Shown here in pieces: positions 32,563-43,655 of a stretch of DNA of 64,000 nt (position 1 is the first letter of the stretch; each line of letters starts with the position of its first letter). Source of the DNA: Mikania micrantha (Eukaryota; Streptophyta; Magnoliopsida; Asterales; Asteraceae); contig CM018683.1 in NCBI GenBank assembly GCA_009363875.1, forward strand, positions 67,008,187 to 67,072,186. Direction: 5' to 3'. Position numbers and translations under genes: made by a program. The notes under the pieces were generated by a model. The model ran no database searches. It had not been told where the DNA came from and saw only the letters and a program-made list of their open reading frames with translations.

Positions 32563-33611
32563 GACCAAACCCAGTCTTTATGTTGTGCTTCTATAACTGT
32601 CTTTCAGTTCTTTGGTAAAACTTCTTTGCTTGGTAGGAGATCATGGCCATCTGGTAGTTGATGTCCATTTCTTCTAGATCATCTGCAGGGATACCATTTA
32701 AATCTCCTTGACACAGATGAAAATAATTTGTTTCTTCAGCCATGAATGCTCCTTGACCAGAGGTGAACAGTGGGGTTGTACAAGAAAATGGATTTGAGTG
32801 TGATGAAGATGGCGTTGGTGTTTCTGGGAAGGTGATGATAGGTGTGGAGTTTGAATGGAATATAGGCTAATAACTTTGAAATGGAGGATTATGAATGGGG
32901 GCATACAAAGCAGCTGAACCTAGAGGGACCGAGGGTGTTTGTTTAGGTTCTTGAGCATCAATCTCCATTTGGTATGCACTTAATATACCAAAGAGTTCTC
33001 CTACCTTCAGTGTTCTGAGATTTTATGTTCTTCTAATGGTAACAGAATAAATGTTCAACGCACGTGGAAGGGATCTTAGTAACTTCCTTATCACATCTTG
33101 GTTCTCCATCTTTACACCTGCAGCTGTCAGCTCATCAACAAGTTGAACATACCTTAGATATTGAGAAGTCTTCTTTTCATTATTCTCTTGACATAAGTTC
33201 TCAAACTTCTGTTTCAGCATGTCTTTCTTGTTTTCCTTCACATCATCAGACCCTTCATACATCTGCTGTAAAGAGTTCCACAACTCTTTAGCTGATTTGC
33301 ATTTCTTGAATGCAAGTATGATAGAGTTCAGAATGGACATTTGAATCAACCATAGTGCCTTTGAGTCGACATCCATCTTCTAGTAGTCTTCATCTGCGTA
33401 TAGAGATGTATCTTTTGGAACATGTGCTCTACCATCTCCAGCAGCAGAAACCGTTGGAATGAATGGTCCTTCAAGAACTGACTTATAGAGTTTGAAGTCC
33501 TGGTTACTGATAAAACCTTCTATTCTAACCTTCCACGTGTCATAGTCGTGTAAACATGGGTGGTTTGTTGAGGGTGCCGTTTTCAGTGTCATGCTTGTTT
33601 GCGGTAGTCAT
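32563..33611 (-). pseudogene. N-terminal Gag of Sirevirus A
   Basis: The homologue of B 60300-59250. Minus-strand 33592-33380 reads YDTWKVRIEGFISNQDFKLY; 33376-33023 reads DSKALWLIQMSI...SAKELWNSLQQMYEG...SQYLRYVQLVDELTAAG, the copia-type gag (UBN2-like) core. Stops at about 33377 and 33022 interrupt the frame. The remaining part, to the zinc knuckle, is cut by MITE G. Confidence 0.82.
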
Positions 33612-33699
33612 TTTGACAAGAAAACTTTTGAGCAATGAGCAGTAGAAGAAAACAATTGGTAACTTAAAAATGGTTAGTTTCTTTAGTTAAAAAATCAGG

Positions 33700-33711
33700 G
33701 CTCTTATACCA
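33700..33711 (-). other. primer binding site of Sirevirus A
   Basis: On the minus strand it reads TGGTATAAGAGC, one base off the tRNA-iMet complement TGGTATCAGAGC. It lies two bases inside the 5' LTR and fixes element A as minus-strand. Confidence 0.8.
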
Positions 33712-33713
33712 CT

Positions 33714-33923
33714 TGTTGGATCGGGTTATGCAATCTACACAACACTTTCACAAGGTATCTTCTACAAAGTTGAGAGATGCAGAAATTCTATCAACTTGAT
33801 TTGCAAAAACATATTGAAACAAAATACACAAGACAAGTATAAAATCAAGGTTAAAGTATATTGCATTCAACTGTAAGAGTTGAACAAACCGTAGCTCAAG
33901 CATGCACTATCAAGCACACACAA
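33714..33923 (-). repeat. 5' LTR of Sirevirus A, inner part
   Basis: It starts TGTTGGATCGGG and matches 2347 onward. It is cut after CACACACAA by gypsy C and resumes at 43656. The intact string CAAGCACACACAATCTAAG at 2542 gives the empty site. Confidence 0.9.
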
Positions 33924-36334
33924 TGTGAGGCCTCGAAACCGGGCACCTCACAGAGGTTGGTTTTCATCATAATGCATAGCTCTTAAACTAAAAACTTTCA
34001 TAATCATGCAGCGGAAATATAAACATAGTTTGATAAACAGAAATCAATAAAGTGTCTGTATCAAAAACATATAGGATTGCCAAAAACAACCGGATCGTAT
34101 GACTCTATGCCCGAGCTCCATGCCTTCTCCTATCGTACCTTCAACCTGACATACATGCTAAATCAAGTCAGCTTACGCTGGTGAGTTCTAGTTTTCATAA
34201 AACAACATTAAACATACTTAACATACACATCATTTCATTCACATAGTCCATAACCTTAGCACATAACATCCTTACATCATCATCATCATACGTTCCACTG
34301 TTACCATACGAACAGTGGACTTATGCCGACACAAGGCTCCATACCCAGTTATAGTCGTGGTTGACTATCATACCCGGTTATAGTCGTGGTTGACTATCAT
34401 ACCCGGTTATAGTCGTGGTTGACTATCATACCCAGTTATAGTCGTGGTTGACTATCATACCCAGTTATAGTCGTGGTTGACTATCATACCCAGTTATAGT
34501 CGTGGTTGGCTATCATACCCAGTTATAGTCGTGGTTGACTATCATACCCAGTTATAGTCGTGGTTGGCTATCATACCCAGTTATAGTCGTGGTTGACTAT
34601 CATACCCAGTTATAGTCGTGGTTGACTATCATACCCAGTTATAGTCGTGGTTGACTATCATACCCAGTTATAGTCGTGGTTGACTATCATACCCAGTTAT
34701 AGTCGTGGTTGACTATCATACCCAGTTATAGTCGTGGTTGACTATCATACCCACTCATCACAAGAGCTGGTACATCTTTCATACTTATCCTATAACACGT
34801 ATAGGAACATCGTTCATTCGTCATACATGATATACTAGAATTATATCATCTTTTATCATAATCATCACAACATTTACTGCTAACATCATAACATCATTCA
34901 TAGCAGTCATCATGGCATCTTAGACATGTTATACTAGCATCGTCTCATCATACCATCATAGCATACTGTCATCATGCACAGTTCATCATAACATACTAGC
35001 ATCATCAGCATATCATAATATCATGTCATCATGCCTACATATCATACTTCCATCCTAGCAACCTAGGACCTTGTCATACTCCTATAACGGTTCTCATAGT
35101 TATCATCATGAAGCATGTTATCATAAAGCCATCATCATATCAAATGCTAGCATCATTTTCATGTCATGTTATTCATTATCATAATTCATTTCTCATGCAT
35201 TCATCATAGTTAACATACTTTCATGCATAGATCATACTAACACATACGCATGCATACATAGTCAGGGCATACCATCATTCATTCATCATTATAAGCACAT
35301 AACATCATAACATAACCATAAGCATGTATGTCAGCCCAAAACAGTTAACATGAAATAGGGCGTCTAGAACTCACCTGATAGTAGACTCCTGTTAACCTTA
35401 GCCGAACTCCTTAGCTAGGGCCTTAAGGACCTATATCAGTTACATCATATCATCACATACCATCACATCACATACTTAGACTTAGAAATTATTCTAAGTC
35501 CTCATAGCCTACTAGTCCCCCTTATTGAATCCAAGTTTTCGAAATTTAGCTAAGTGTTCGAAACCCTTGAAATTCATTAAGTTCCTACATACACGAATTG
35601 CCATGTACTCGAAACATCTCTAGTTCAAGAAATGCCATGTACTCGAAATTCCATGTACACGAAATAACCATTGTATTCGAAATAGCCCCTGTACTCGAAA
35701 TAACATTGTACTCGAAATACATGCATGATTTCGAGTACCCTCTGTACATGATTTCGTGTACTCATCATTTCGTCCTTAAACATCTCAGAAATTCATCTAA
35801 GACCTTGGGGAGCTAGTTCTAGGTTCCTTTGGTTGTTACCAACGTATTGGAACCTCAAAGTTATGAACTTTATGCATAAAGGTGTGAGCTTTATGCAAAA
35901 GTTCACCCTTTGTTTAACCATTCTAACTTTTGCATAAAAATCCAGCTTTCTATACATGAATCACTTACTTGAAGGTAGCTGATCCTCCTGGTAAAATCCC
36001 GTGCGTTTCCTACTTCGTTTGGTCGATCAAAGTTTGATTCTTGAAATTCTTGGACTTAAACTTCGTGTACTCGAGAGGGACTGTGCTTCCAACCAAAGGT
36101 TGTCACATTTCCCAAGGCACGACTATTTATAGACAAGGTGCCCGTACTCGAACACCTGAGTACACGAAATAGGGAGTACTCGAAATATGGTGTACTCGAA
36201 ATCTCCATATTTCGAGTACACGATTTCTAAGTCCCATCTTGGTTATTTTCATCTATTTTCCCACAAGTTACTTATCCGTTACACGTACGTAGAATTCAAA
36301 TAACTTGTATCTTAGAAAAATTTGGGATGTTACA
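33924..36334 (-). repeat. 3' LTR of gypsy C
   Basis: 2411 bp. It includes the 29-bp minisatellite (14 copies), a long ATCATCATA-rich low-complexity stretch (34790-35340), and two clusters of TACTCGAAAT/TACACGAAAT motifs (35590-35770 and 36145-36225). On the minus strand a TATA-like CTATAAATAG lies near 36128. The frame at 35598-35816 is a translation of the motif cluster. Confidence 0.93.
34341..34752 (-). repeat. 29-bp minisatellite in 3' LTR C, 14 copies
   Basis: The unit is CATACCCAGTTATAGTCG followed by TGGTTGACTAT, in strict 29-bp steps from 34352 to 34729 (position of TAGTCG). Variants are CCCGG in early copies and TTGGCTAT in two copies. There are no spacers, so it is not a CRISPR array. 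Confidence 0.95.
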
Positions 36335-36348
36335 AGTCTCCCCTCCTT
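36335..36348 (-). other. polypurine tract of gypsy C
   Basis: On the minus strand it reads AAGGAGGGGAGACT directly before the 3' LTR start TGTAACATCCC. GGTTTCGGGACGAAACC-like sequence precedes it, as in D and E. Confidence 0.85.
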
Positions 36349-36378
36349 ACAATAGGTTTCGTCCCGAAACCTGCCTTG

Positions 36379-39300
36379 TTACACATCGAACAGATGAGGA
36401 TACAACTCCCTCATCTCGTCTTCCAATTCCCACGTCGTGTCTGAACCCTTCCGATGCTTCCACTGAACTCTTACTTGACGAACCGTTTTATTCCTTAACT
36501 GCTTTTCCTTCGTATCCACAATGGCGACTGGTTCTTCAATGTAGTTCAGTCGGTCATCTACCTCAATGTCATCCAAAGGAACATGCGCCTGCTCGTCTGC
36601 CAAGCACTTCCTAAGATGCGACACGTGAAAGGTAGGATGAATCCCGCTTAGCTCCTCTGGTAGGTCCAGTCGATACGCGACTTTCCCTACCCTTGCCTTT
36701 ATCGGAAACGGTCCGATGTACCTCGGACTCAACTTTCCTCTCTTTCTGAATCGGATGATACCCTTCCATGGTGATACTTTCAGCAACACTCGATCGCCAA
36801 CATTAAACTCTATTGGTCGTCGGCGCTTGTCAGCGTAAGACTTTTGGCGATCTTGTGCAGCTTTCATACGTGCTTTTATCACCCGTAGTTTTTCTGCCAT
36901 ATCAATCACGGCAGCCTTGTTTCCCATTTCTTTCTGTCCAACTTCACCCCAGCATACCGGGGTCCTACATCGTCTTCCGTACAACGCCTCATATGGGGGC
37001 ATTCCGATGCTGGAGTGGTAACTGTTGTTGTATGAAAACTCCACCAATGGCAAGTGATCATCCCAGCTTCCTCCAAAATCGATAATGCACGCCCTAAGCA
37101 TATCCTCCAACGTTTGGATAGTCCTTTCTGACTGTCCATCAGTCTGAGGGTGATAGGCGGTACTGATATTTAACCTCGTTCCCATAGCATCATGAAACTG
37201 CCTCCAGAATCTGGAAGTAAACCTCGTATCCCGATCTGACACAATGGAGACAGGAACTCCATGTCTGGTCACAATCTCTTTCACGAACAACTCAGACAAC
37301 CTTTCGGACGTATACGTTTCCCTGATAGGAAGAAAGTGTGCACTCTTCGTCAGTCGGTCCACAATCACCCATATGGTATCATGCCGTTTAGCTGTCTTTG
37401 GTAGCTTGGTGATGAAATCCATGGTGACGTGTTCCCATTTCCATTCCGGTACCTCTAGAGGTTGCACATATCCGTAGGGCTTCTGATGTTCAGCCTTCAC
37501 TTGCGCACAAGTAAGGCACCTGTTCACATACTGCATCACATTAAACTTCATGCCCGGCCACCAATAATCCTGTCGAAGATCTTGATACATCTTCGTCGCA
37601 CCGGGGTGTACCGAGTATCGTGACTTGTGGGCTTCATCTAAAATCCTCGCTCGAATGTCCCCATTTCTGGGCACCCACATTCGACCGAATCGTAGCTTTA
37701 TCCCATGGTCATTGTCTTCCAAGTTCTTGACTTGTCCGAAGACGCGTTCAAAACCCACATTCTTTTCTTTCAATCCCTCCTGTTGCGCCTGTTTGAGCTC
37801 GTTCAGAAAGTCTGGCGTTATTACCAAACTATACGATTTTACTCGTATGGCAGGATGATCAGTCTTGCGACTCAGAGCATCCGCCACCACATTGGCCTTT
37901 CCTGGGTGATATAGAATATCACAATCATAATCCTTTAGCAGCTCAAGCCATCGTCTCTGCCTCATGTTCAAATCCTTTAGCTCGAAGAAGTACTTCAAGC
38001 TCTTGTGGTCGGTATAGATGGTACTCCGTACTCCATACAAGTAGTGTCTCCATATTTTCAATGCAAACACCACTGCAGCGAGTTCAAGATCGTGGGTCGG
38101 GTAGTTAGCCTCATGAATCTTTAGCTGGCGCGAAGCATAAGCTATCACCCTTCCCCTTTGCATTAGTACACATCCCAACCCTTGTTGTGACGCATCGGCA
38201 TACACAACAAGATCATCATTCCCATCCGGCAGTGCTAGAACAGGAGCTTGGGTAAGTTTCTCCTTCAGCACTGAAAACGCTTGTTCTTGGTTCGGGCCCC
38301 ATTCGTACTTTACATCTTTCTTTGTGAGCTTCGTCAGCGGCGTCGCTATCTTGGAGAAGTCTTGAATAAATCTCCGATAGTAACCGGCCAAACCAAGAAA
38401 ACTGCGTACTTCCGTAGGTGACTTCGGAGGACTCCATTTCATAACCGTTTCAACTTTAGCTGGATCTACCATAATGCCTTCTGGGTTCACCACGTGACCC
38501 AGAAACTGTACCTCTCGTAACCAAAAAGCGCATTTGGAGAACTTAGCATAAAGTTTCTCTTTCCTCAGGATTTCCAATACCTCCCGTACGTGGCAAGCAT
38601 GGTCTCCCTCGTTCTTTGAATAAATCAAAATATCATCAATAAACACTATCACCGATCGGTCCAGCATCGGTCGACATACCCTGTTCATCAAATCCATAAA
38701 TGCTGCGGGAGCATTCGTCAATCCAAACGACATAACGAGAAACTCGTAATGTCCATAACGCGTACGGAAAGCAGTCTTTGGAATATCCTGCTCTCGAACT
38801 TTCAACTGATGGTAACCGGATCGGAGATCTATCTTCGAGAACCAGCTTGCACCTTGCAATTGATCGAACAAGTCATCAATTCTAGGTAGAGGATACCTGT
38901 TCTTTACGGTCAACTTATTCAGTTCCCTGTAATCGATACACATACGCATACTTCCATCTTTCTTCTTAACGAACAGCACCGGTGCTCCCCACGGAGAGAC
39001 ACTCGGTCGTATAAAACCTTTGTCAAGGAGTTCTTGTAGCTGGGTCATCATTTCCTTCATCTCGGTTGGAGCTAAACGGTAAGGTGCTTTGGCAACGGGT
39101 TGTGCCCCTGGCACTAAGTCGATCTGGAACTCAATTTCCCGTTCGGGTGGTAATCCAGGCAATTCCTCAGGGAATACATCGGGGAATTTACACACCACGA
39201 GAACATCATCAACCGTCCTCGTATCCGTACGTTCCTCAATCGCGTAGGCCAAGTAGGCTACACACCCTCGCCTCATCATAACATCAGCCGTGATCATTGA

Positions 39301-40938
39301 AATGATCTTTGGCGCATACATCGCTTTATCACCATAAACCGTCACGGAGCTCCCATCCATCGCACGTAAACATACCATCTTTCGTCGACATACAATGTTA
39401 GCCTCATATTTGGCTAACCAGTCCATACCCAATACCACATCGAATCCTCCTAAGGTAATAAGAAACAATCGGACAGGGAACCTATGACCTTCTATCTCAA
39501 CATAACAATCATCAATAGCCTCAGTCACCCTGGTCATCTTACCAATAGCCGTCTCTACATCAAATACCCGATCTATCTTCTTAACCTTCCCAGATAACCC
39601 ATCACAGAAAGTAGAAGACACAAAACTCATACTGGCACCAGAATCAAACAATACAGAAGCAGGAATATTGTTGATAGAAAAGGTACCTGTGACCACGTCC
39701 GGGTCCACAATCGCATCATCCTTCGTCATCGTAAAGGCTCGTGCTTTAGCCTTCTGCTTCTCCTTTCCTTTCTCCTCTTTCTTACCCGAGCCCGAAGCAT
39801 CGGCCCGTGGTTGTCTGCAATCCTTGGACAGATGTCCAAACCCGTTGCAGTTGTAGCATCTGGTGGCACTCGGACAATTGCTGGAGACATGTCCCGTCTT
39901 TCCGCATCGAAAACATAACTTAGTGCCCACCAAGCACTGTCCGGTGTGAATTTTACCACACTTGTTGCATCGGTTCGCATCCTCACGCTTCATCTTCTTG
40001 CCTGAAAACTTTCGTTGGTCTGTTCGACCCCTCTTAGTCCTGGAAGACTCCTTTACCCTGGTTTCCTCCTTCACTGGCTCATCGACCATCACATCATCCC
40101 ATACAATACCACTGAGTTCAACAGTGGAGTCAAAGGTCTTAGGAGCATTGGCCTTGACATGAATCCTTACTTTTGGAGGCAAGCCCTCCATGTACAACTT
40201 CACCCTGCGTTCCTCGGTAGAAACCAGATGAGGAACAAGTCTTGCCATCTCATTAAATTGTGAAGTGTACTGCCTGTGATTCAGGCTTCCCGCCTTCAGC
40301 ACCAGAAACTCCCTTTCAACCTTATCTAGCTCATTCTTGGGACAAAACTGCTTAGTGACCAGTTCCTTTAGATCATCCCAAGTCATCTTCTCTACATCAG
40401 CTGTAGCCTTGGACTGCTTAATGGTGTTCCACCAGTGAAGTGCCTCCTCGACAAAAGAGTGAGCTGCAAACTTAACAGCTTGATCGACTCGGCATTCACT
40501 GATGGAGATAACAGCCTCCATCGCGGATACCCAGTGGCAGGTGGCCACAGCATCCTTCTTACCATCGAAGGTCGGTGGGTTGCATCCCTTGAAGGACTTG
40601 TAGTCACAGCCCTTCAGTTTCCCAGTCATAGAGTCGCCGCTCTTCGTCTCGATGATCACCACCTCATCTTCTTTGGTGCTCTCCTTAGTTCCTTCAGACT
40701 TGTCTTTTAGAGCATCCTTCAGTGCCTTAGCAATAATTGCCGGCATCTTTTCATCCATGATCTTGCAGACCTCATCAGAAATAGCCTTCACCACGATAGG
40801 CTCTAGAGTGAACTCGTCTTCATTCTCAGGTTGTTCGTTGTGCTCGTGGTCGTCTTCGTTGACGGGTTCTTCACTCTCGACACGTGGTTCTTCAGGTTCC
40901 TGTGGTTGCTTACGTGGCCTTCCCTTTTGTCCAGCCAT
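36379..40938 (-). CDS. Gag-Pol polyprotein of gypsy C
   Basis: One open frame of 1519 codons. By residue: an acidic Glu-rich N-terminus (1-90); capsid-like Gag with GCDYKSFKGCNPPTFDG at about 110 and a body to about 290; a basic linker; three CCHC-like knuckles (about 320-375, including CFRCGKTGHVSSNC and CYNCNGFGHLSKDC); protease with LFDSGASMSF at about 430; RT with FIDDIL at about 766; RNase H with YADASQQGLG at about 911; integrase HHCC at about 1109-1147 and D-D-E at about 1172, 1233 and 1270; VSPWKGIIRF; and a chromodomain-like C-terminus ending WELEDEMRELYPHLFDV. No catalytic residue is missing. The 332-bp leader from LTR to ATG holds no extra frame, unlike D. The start ATG at 40938 begins MAGQKGRPRK, analogous to MAPKRGRPAK in D. 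Confidence 0.96.
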   Translation of the reverse strand: MAGQKGRPRKQPQEPEEPRVESEEPVNEDDHEHNEQPENEDEFTLEPIVVKAISDEVCKIMDEKMPAIIAKALKDALKDKSEGTKESTKEDEVVIIETKSGDSMTGKLKGCDYKSFKGCNPPTFDGKKDAVATCHWVSAMEAVISISECRVDQAVKFAAHSFVEEALHWWNTIKQSKATADVEKMTWDDLKELVTKQFCPKNELDKVEREFLVLKAGSLNHRQYTSQFNEMARLVPHLVSTEERRVKLYMEGLPPKVRIHVKANAPKTFDSTVELSGIVWDDVMVDEPVKEETRVKESSRTKRGRTDQRKFSGKKMKREDANRCNKCGKIHTGQCLVGTKLCFRCGKTGHVSSNCPSATRCYNCNGFGHLSKDCRQPRADASGSGKKEEKGKEKQKAKARAFTMTKDDAIVDPDVVTGTFSINNIPASVLFDSGASMSFVSSTFCDGLSGKVKKIDRVFDVETAIGKMTRVTEAIDDCYVEIEGHRFPVRLFLITLGGFDVVLGMDWLAKYEANIVCRRKMVCLRAMDGSSVTVYGDKAMYAPKIISMITADVMMRRGCVAYLAYAIEERTDTRTVDDVLVVCKFPDVFPEELPGLPPEREIEFQIDLVPGAQPVAKAPYRLAPTEMKEMMTQLQELLDKGFIRPSVSPWGAPVLFVKKKDGSMRMCIDYRELNKLTVKNRYPLPRIDDLFDQLQGASWFSKIDLRSGYHQLKVREQDIPKTAFRTRYGHYEFLVMSFGLTNAPAAFMDLMNRVCRPMLDRSVIVFIDDILIYSKNEGDHACHVREVLEILRKEKLYAKFSKCAFWLREVQFLGHVVNPEGIMVDPAKVETVMKWSPPKSPTEVRSFLGLAGYYRRFIQDFSKIATPLTKLTKKDVKYEWGPNQEQAFSVLKEKLTQAPVLALPDGNDDLVVYADASQQGLGCVLMQRGRVIAYASRQLKIHEANYPTHDLELAAVVFALKIWRHYLYGVRSTIYTDHKSLKYFFELKDLNMRQRRWLELLKDYDCDILYHPGKANVVADALSRKTDHPAIRVKSYSLVITPDFLNELKQAQQEGLKEKNVGFERVFGQVKNLEDNDHGIKLRFGRMWVPRNGDIRARILDEAHKSRYSVHPGATKMYQDLRQDYWWPGMKFNVMQYVNRCLTCAQVKAEHQKPYGYVQPLEVPEWKWEHVTMDFITKLPKTAKRHDTIWVIVDRLTKSAHFLPIRETYTSERLSELFVKEIVTRHGVPVSIVSDRDTRFTSRFWRQFHDAMGTRLNISTAYHPQTDGQSERTIQTLEDMLRACIIDFGGSWDDHLPLVEFSYNNSYHSSIGMPPYEALYGRRCRTPVCWGEVGQKEMGNKAAVIDMAEKLRVIKARMKAAQDRQKSYADKRRRPIEFNVGDRVLLKVSPWKGIIRFRKRGKLSPRYIGPFPIKARVGKVAYRLDLPEELSGIHPTFHVSHLRKCLADEQAHVPLDDIEVDDRLNYIEEPVAIVDTKEKQLRNKTVRQVRVQWKHRKGSDTTWELEDEMRELYPHLFDV

Positions 40939-41255
40939 CTAACTATCTACATAATGCAACACTTGATGAGTCAGTACAGGAATCAGTTTAGCACGGAATA
41001 AGTTTTGTAAATCGTTAACGACGTTGATCAAGTGTTATTAACCATTTACCCAACTCATAGGCTCTAAACGTTTCCCATCCCATCTCTTCAATGTGCATGA
41101 CACTAACTACTTTCATAGCATTACATCTAACCCTTAACTCATACATAAACATTTAACTCGTGGCATCCGTCATCCGTGGTTGGCAATCCGCATCCATTAA
41201 TCCCATTCTCAGTTTAAGTCTTGGCATTTGGGATGCCAAGATCTCTCAAACTATG

Positions 41256-41267
41256 GCTCTGATACCA
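41256..41267 (-). other. primer binding site of gypsy C (tRNA-iMet)
   Basis: On the minus strand TGGTATCAGAGC lies three bases after the 5' LTR, an exact match to the plant initiator tRNA primer complement. Confidence 0.93.
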
Positions 41268-41270
41268 ACT

Positions 41271-43655
41271 TGTGAGGCCCCGAAACCGGGCACCTCACAG
41301 AGGTTGGTTTTCATCATAATGCATAGCTCTTAAACTAAAAACTTTCATAATCATGCAGCGGAAATATAAACATAGTTTGATAAACAGAAATCAATAAAGT
41401 GTCTGTATCAAAAACATATAGGATTGCCAAAAACAACCGGATCGTATGACTCTATGCCCGAGCTCCATGCCTTCTCCTATCGTACCTTCAACCTGACATA
41501 CATGCTAAATCAAGTCAGCTTACGCTGGTGAGTTCTAGTTTTCATAAAACAACATTAAACATACTTAACATACACATCATTTCATTCACATAGTCCATAA
41601 CCTTAGCACATAACATCCTTACATCATCATCATCATACGTTCCACTGTTACCATACGAACAGTGGACTTATGCCGACACAAGGCTCCATACCCAGTTATA
41701 GTCGTGGTTGACTATCATACCCGGTTATAGTCGTGGTTGACTATCATACCCGGTTATAGTCGTGGTTGACTATCATACCCAGTTATAGTCGTGGTTGACT
41801 ATCATACCCAGTTATAGTCGTGGTTGACTATCATACCCAGTTATAGTCGTGGTTGACTATCATACCCAGTTATAGTCGTGGTTGACTATCATACCCAGTT
41901 ATAGTCGTGGTTGACTATCATACCCAGTTATAGTCGTGGTTGACTATCATACCCAGTTATAGTCGTGGTTGACTATCATACCCAGTTATAGTCGTGGTTG
42001 ACTATCATACCCAGTTATAGTCGTGGTTGACTATCATACCCACTCATCACAAGAGCTGGTACATCTTTCATACTTATCCTATAACACGTATAGGAACATC
42101 GTTCGTTCGTCATACATGATATACTAGCATTATATCATCTTTTATCATAATCATCACAACATTTACTGCTAACATCATAACATCATTCATAGCAGTCATC
42201 ATGACATCTTAGACATGTTATACTAGCATCGTCTCATCATACCATCATAGCATACTGTCATCATGCACAGTTCATCATAACATACTAGCATCATCAGCAT
42301 ATCATAATATCATGTCATCATGCCTACATATCATACTTCCATCCTAGCAACCTAGGACCTTGTCATACTCCTATAACGGTTCTCATAGTTATCATCATGA
42401 ATCATGTTATCATAAAGCCATCATCAGATCAAATGCTAGGATCATTTTCATGTCATGTTATTCATTATCATAATTCATTTCTCATGCATTCATCATACTT
42501 AACATACTTTCATGCATAGATCATACTAACACATACGCATGCATACATAGTCAGGGCATACCATCATTCATTCATCATCATAAGCACATAACATCATAAC
42601 ATAACCATAAGCATGTATGTCAGCCCAAAACAGTTAACATGAAATAGGGCGTCTAGAACTCACCTGATAGTAGACTCCTGTTAACCTTAGCCGAACTCCT
42701 TAGCTAGGGCCTTAAGGACCTATATCAGTTACATCATATCATCACATACCATCACATCACATACTTAGACTTAGAAATTATTCTAAGTCCTCATAGCCTA
42801 CTAGTCCCCCTTACTGAATCCAAGTTTTCGAAATTTAGCTAAGTGTTCGAAACCCTTGAAATTCATTAAGTTCCTACATACACGAATTGCCATGTACTCG
42901 AAACATCTCTAGTTCACGAAATGCCATGTACTCGAAATTCCATGTACACGAAATGCCATGTACACGAAATTCCATGTACACGAAATAACCATTGTATTCG
43001 AAATAGCCCCTGTACTCGAAATAACATTGTACTTGAAATACATGCATGATTTCGAGTACCCTCTGTACATGATTTCGTGTACTCATCATTTTGTCCTTAA
43101 ACATCTCAGAAATTCATCTAAGACCTTGGGGAGCTAGTTCTAGGTTCCTTTGGTTGTTACCAACGTATTGGAACCTCAAAGTTATGAACTTTATGCATAA
43201 AGGTGTGAGCTTTATGCAAAAGTTCACCCTTTGTTTAACCATTCTAACTTTTGCATAAAAATCCAGCTTTCTATACATGAATCACTTACTTGAAGGTAGC
43301 TGATCCTCCTGGTAAAATCCCGTGCGTTTCCTACTTCGTTTGGTCGATCAAAGTTTGATTCTTGAAATTCTTGGACTTAAACTTCGTGTACTCGAGAGGG
43401 ACTGTGCTTCCAACCAAAGGTTGTCACATTTCCCAAGGCACGACTATTTATAGACAAGGTGCCCGTACTCGAACACCTGAGTACACGAAATAGGGAGTAC
43501 TCGAAATATGGTGTACTCGAAATCTCCATATTTCGAGTACACGATTTCTAAGTCCCATCTTGGTTATTTTCGTCTATTTTCCCACAAGTTACTTATCCGT
43601 TACACGTACGTAGAATTCAAATAACTTGTATCTTAGAAAAATTTGGGATGTTACA
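41271..43655 (-). repeat. 5' LTR of gypsy C
   Basis: 2385 bp and nearly the same as 33924-36334. It has 12 minisatellite copies instead of 14 and about 32 extra bases of the TACACGAAAT motif near 42950. A possible intron runs (minus) from donor CAG/GTGAGT at 42663 to acceptor TATGTCAG ending at 41493; the minisatellite lies inside it. The minus frame 42874-43104 is the motif cluster. Confidence 0.93.
41688..42041 (-). repeat. 29-bp minisatellite in 5' LTR C, 12 copies
   Basis: Same unit and frame as at 34341, with TAGTCG from 41699 to 42018 in 29-bp steps. The TTGGCTAT variants of the other LTR are absent. Confidence 0.95.

Larger units (their letters stand above)
33924..43655 (-). mobile_element. 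intact-looking Ty3/gypsy (chromovirus-like) retrotransposon C
   Basis: The 9732-bp element has LTRs of 2411 and 2385 bp (TGTGAGGC...GGGATGTTACA) and a 5-bp duplication CACAA (33919-33923 and 43656-43660). It has a tRNA-iMet primer site, a polypurine tract and one full Gag-Pol frame. The LTRs differ by roughly 15 substitutions that I noticed, a two-copy minisatellite difference and an insertion of about 32 bp near 42950. It is recent but older than D. It inserted in the 5' LTR of Sirevirus A. Confidence 0.95.

Noticed and set aside
34341..34752. Regular 29-bp direct repeats that resemble a CRISPR array
   Set aside because: The units are head to tail with no spacers, occur identically in both LTRs of a plant retrotransposon, and vary in copy number: a minisatellite.
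40652..40942. 96-codon plus-strand Ser-rich frame opposite the start of gypsy C Gag-Pol
   Set aside because: Antisense shadow of the Glu-rich gag N-terminus (Glu codons read as Ser/Leu on the other strand).
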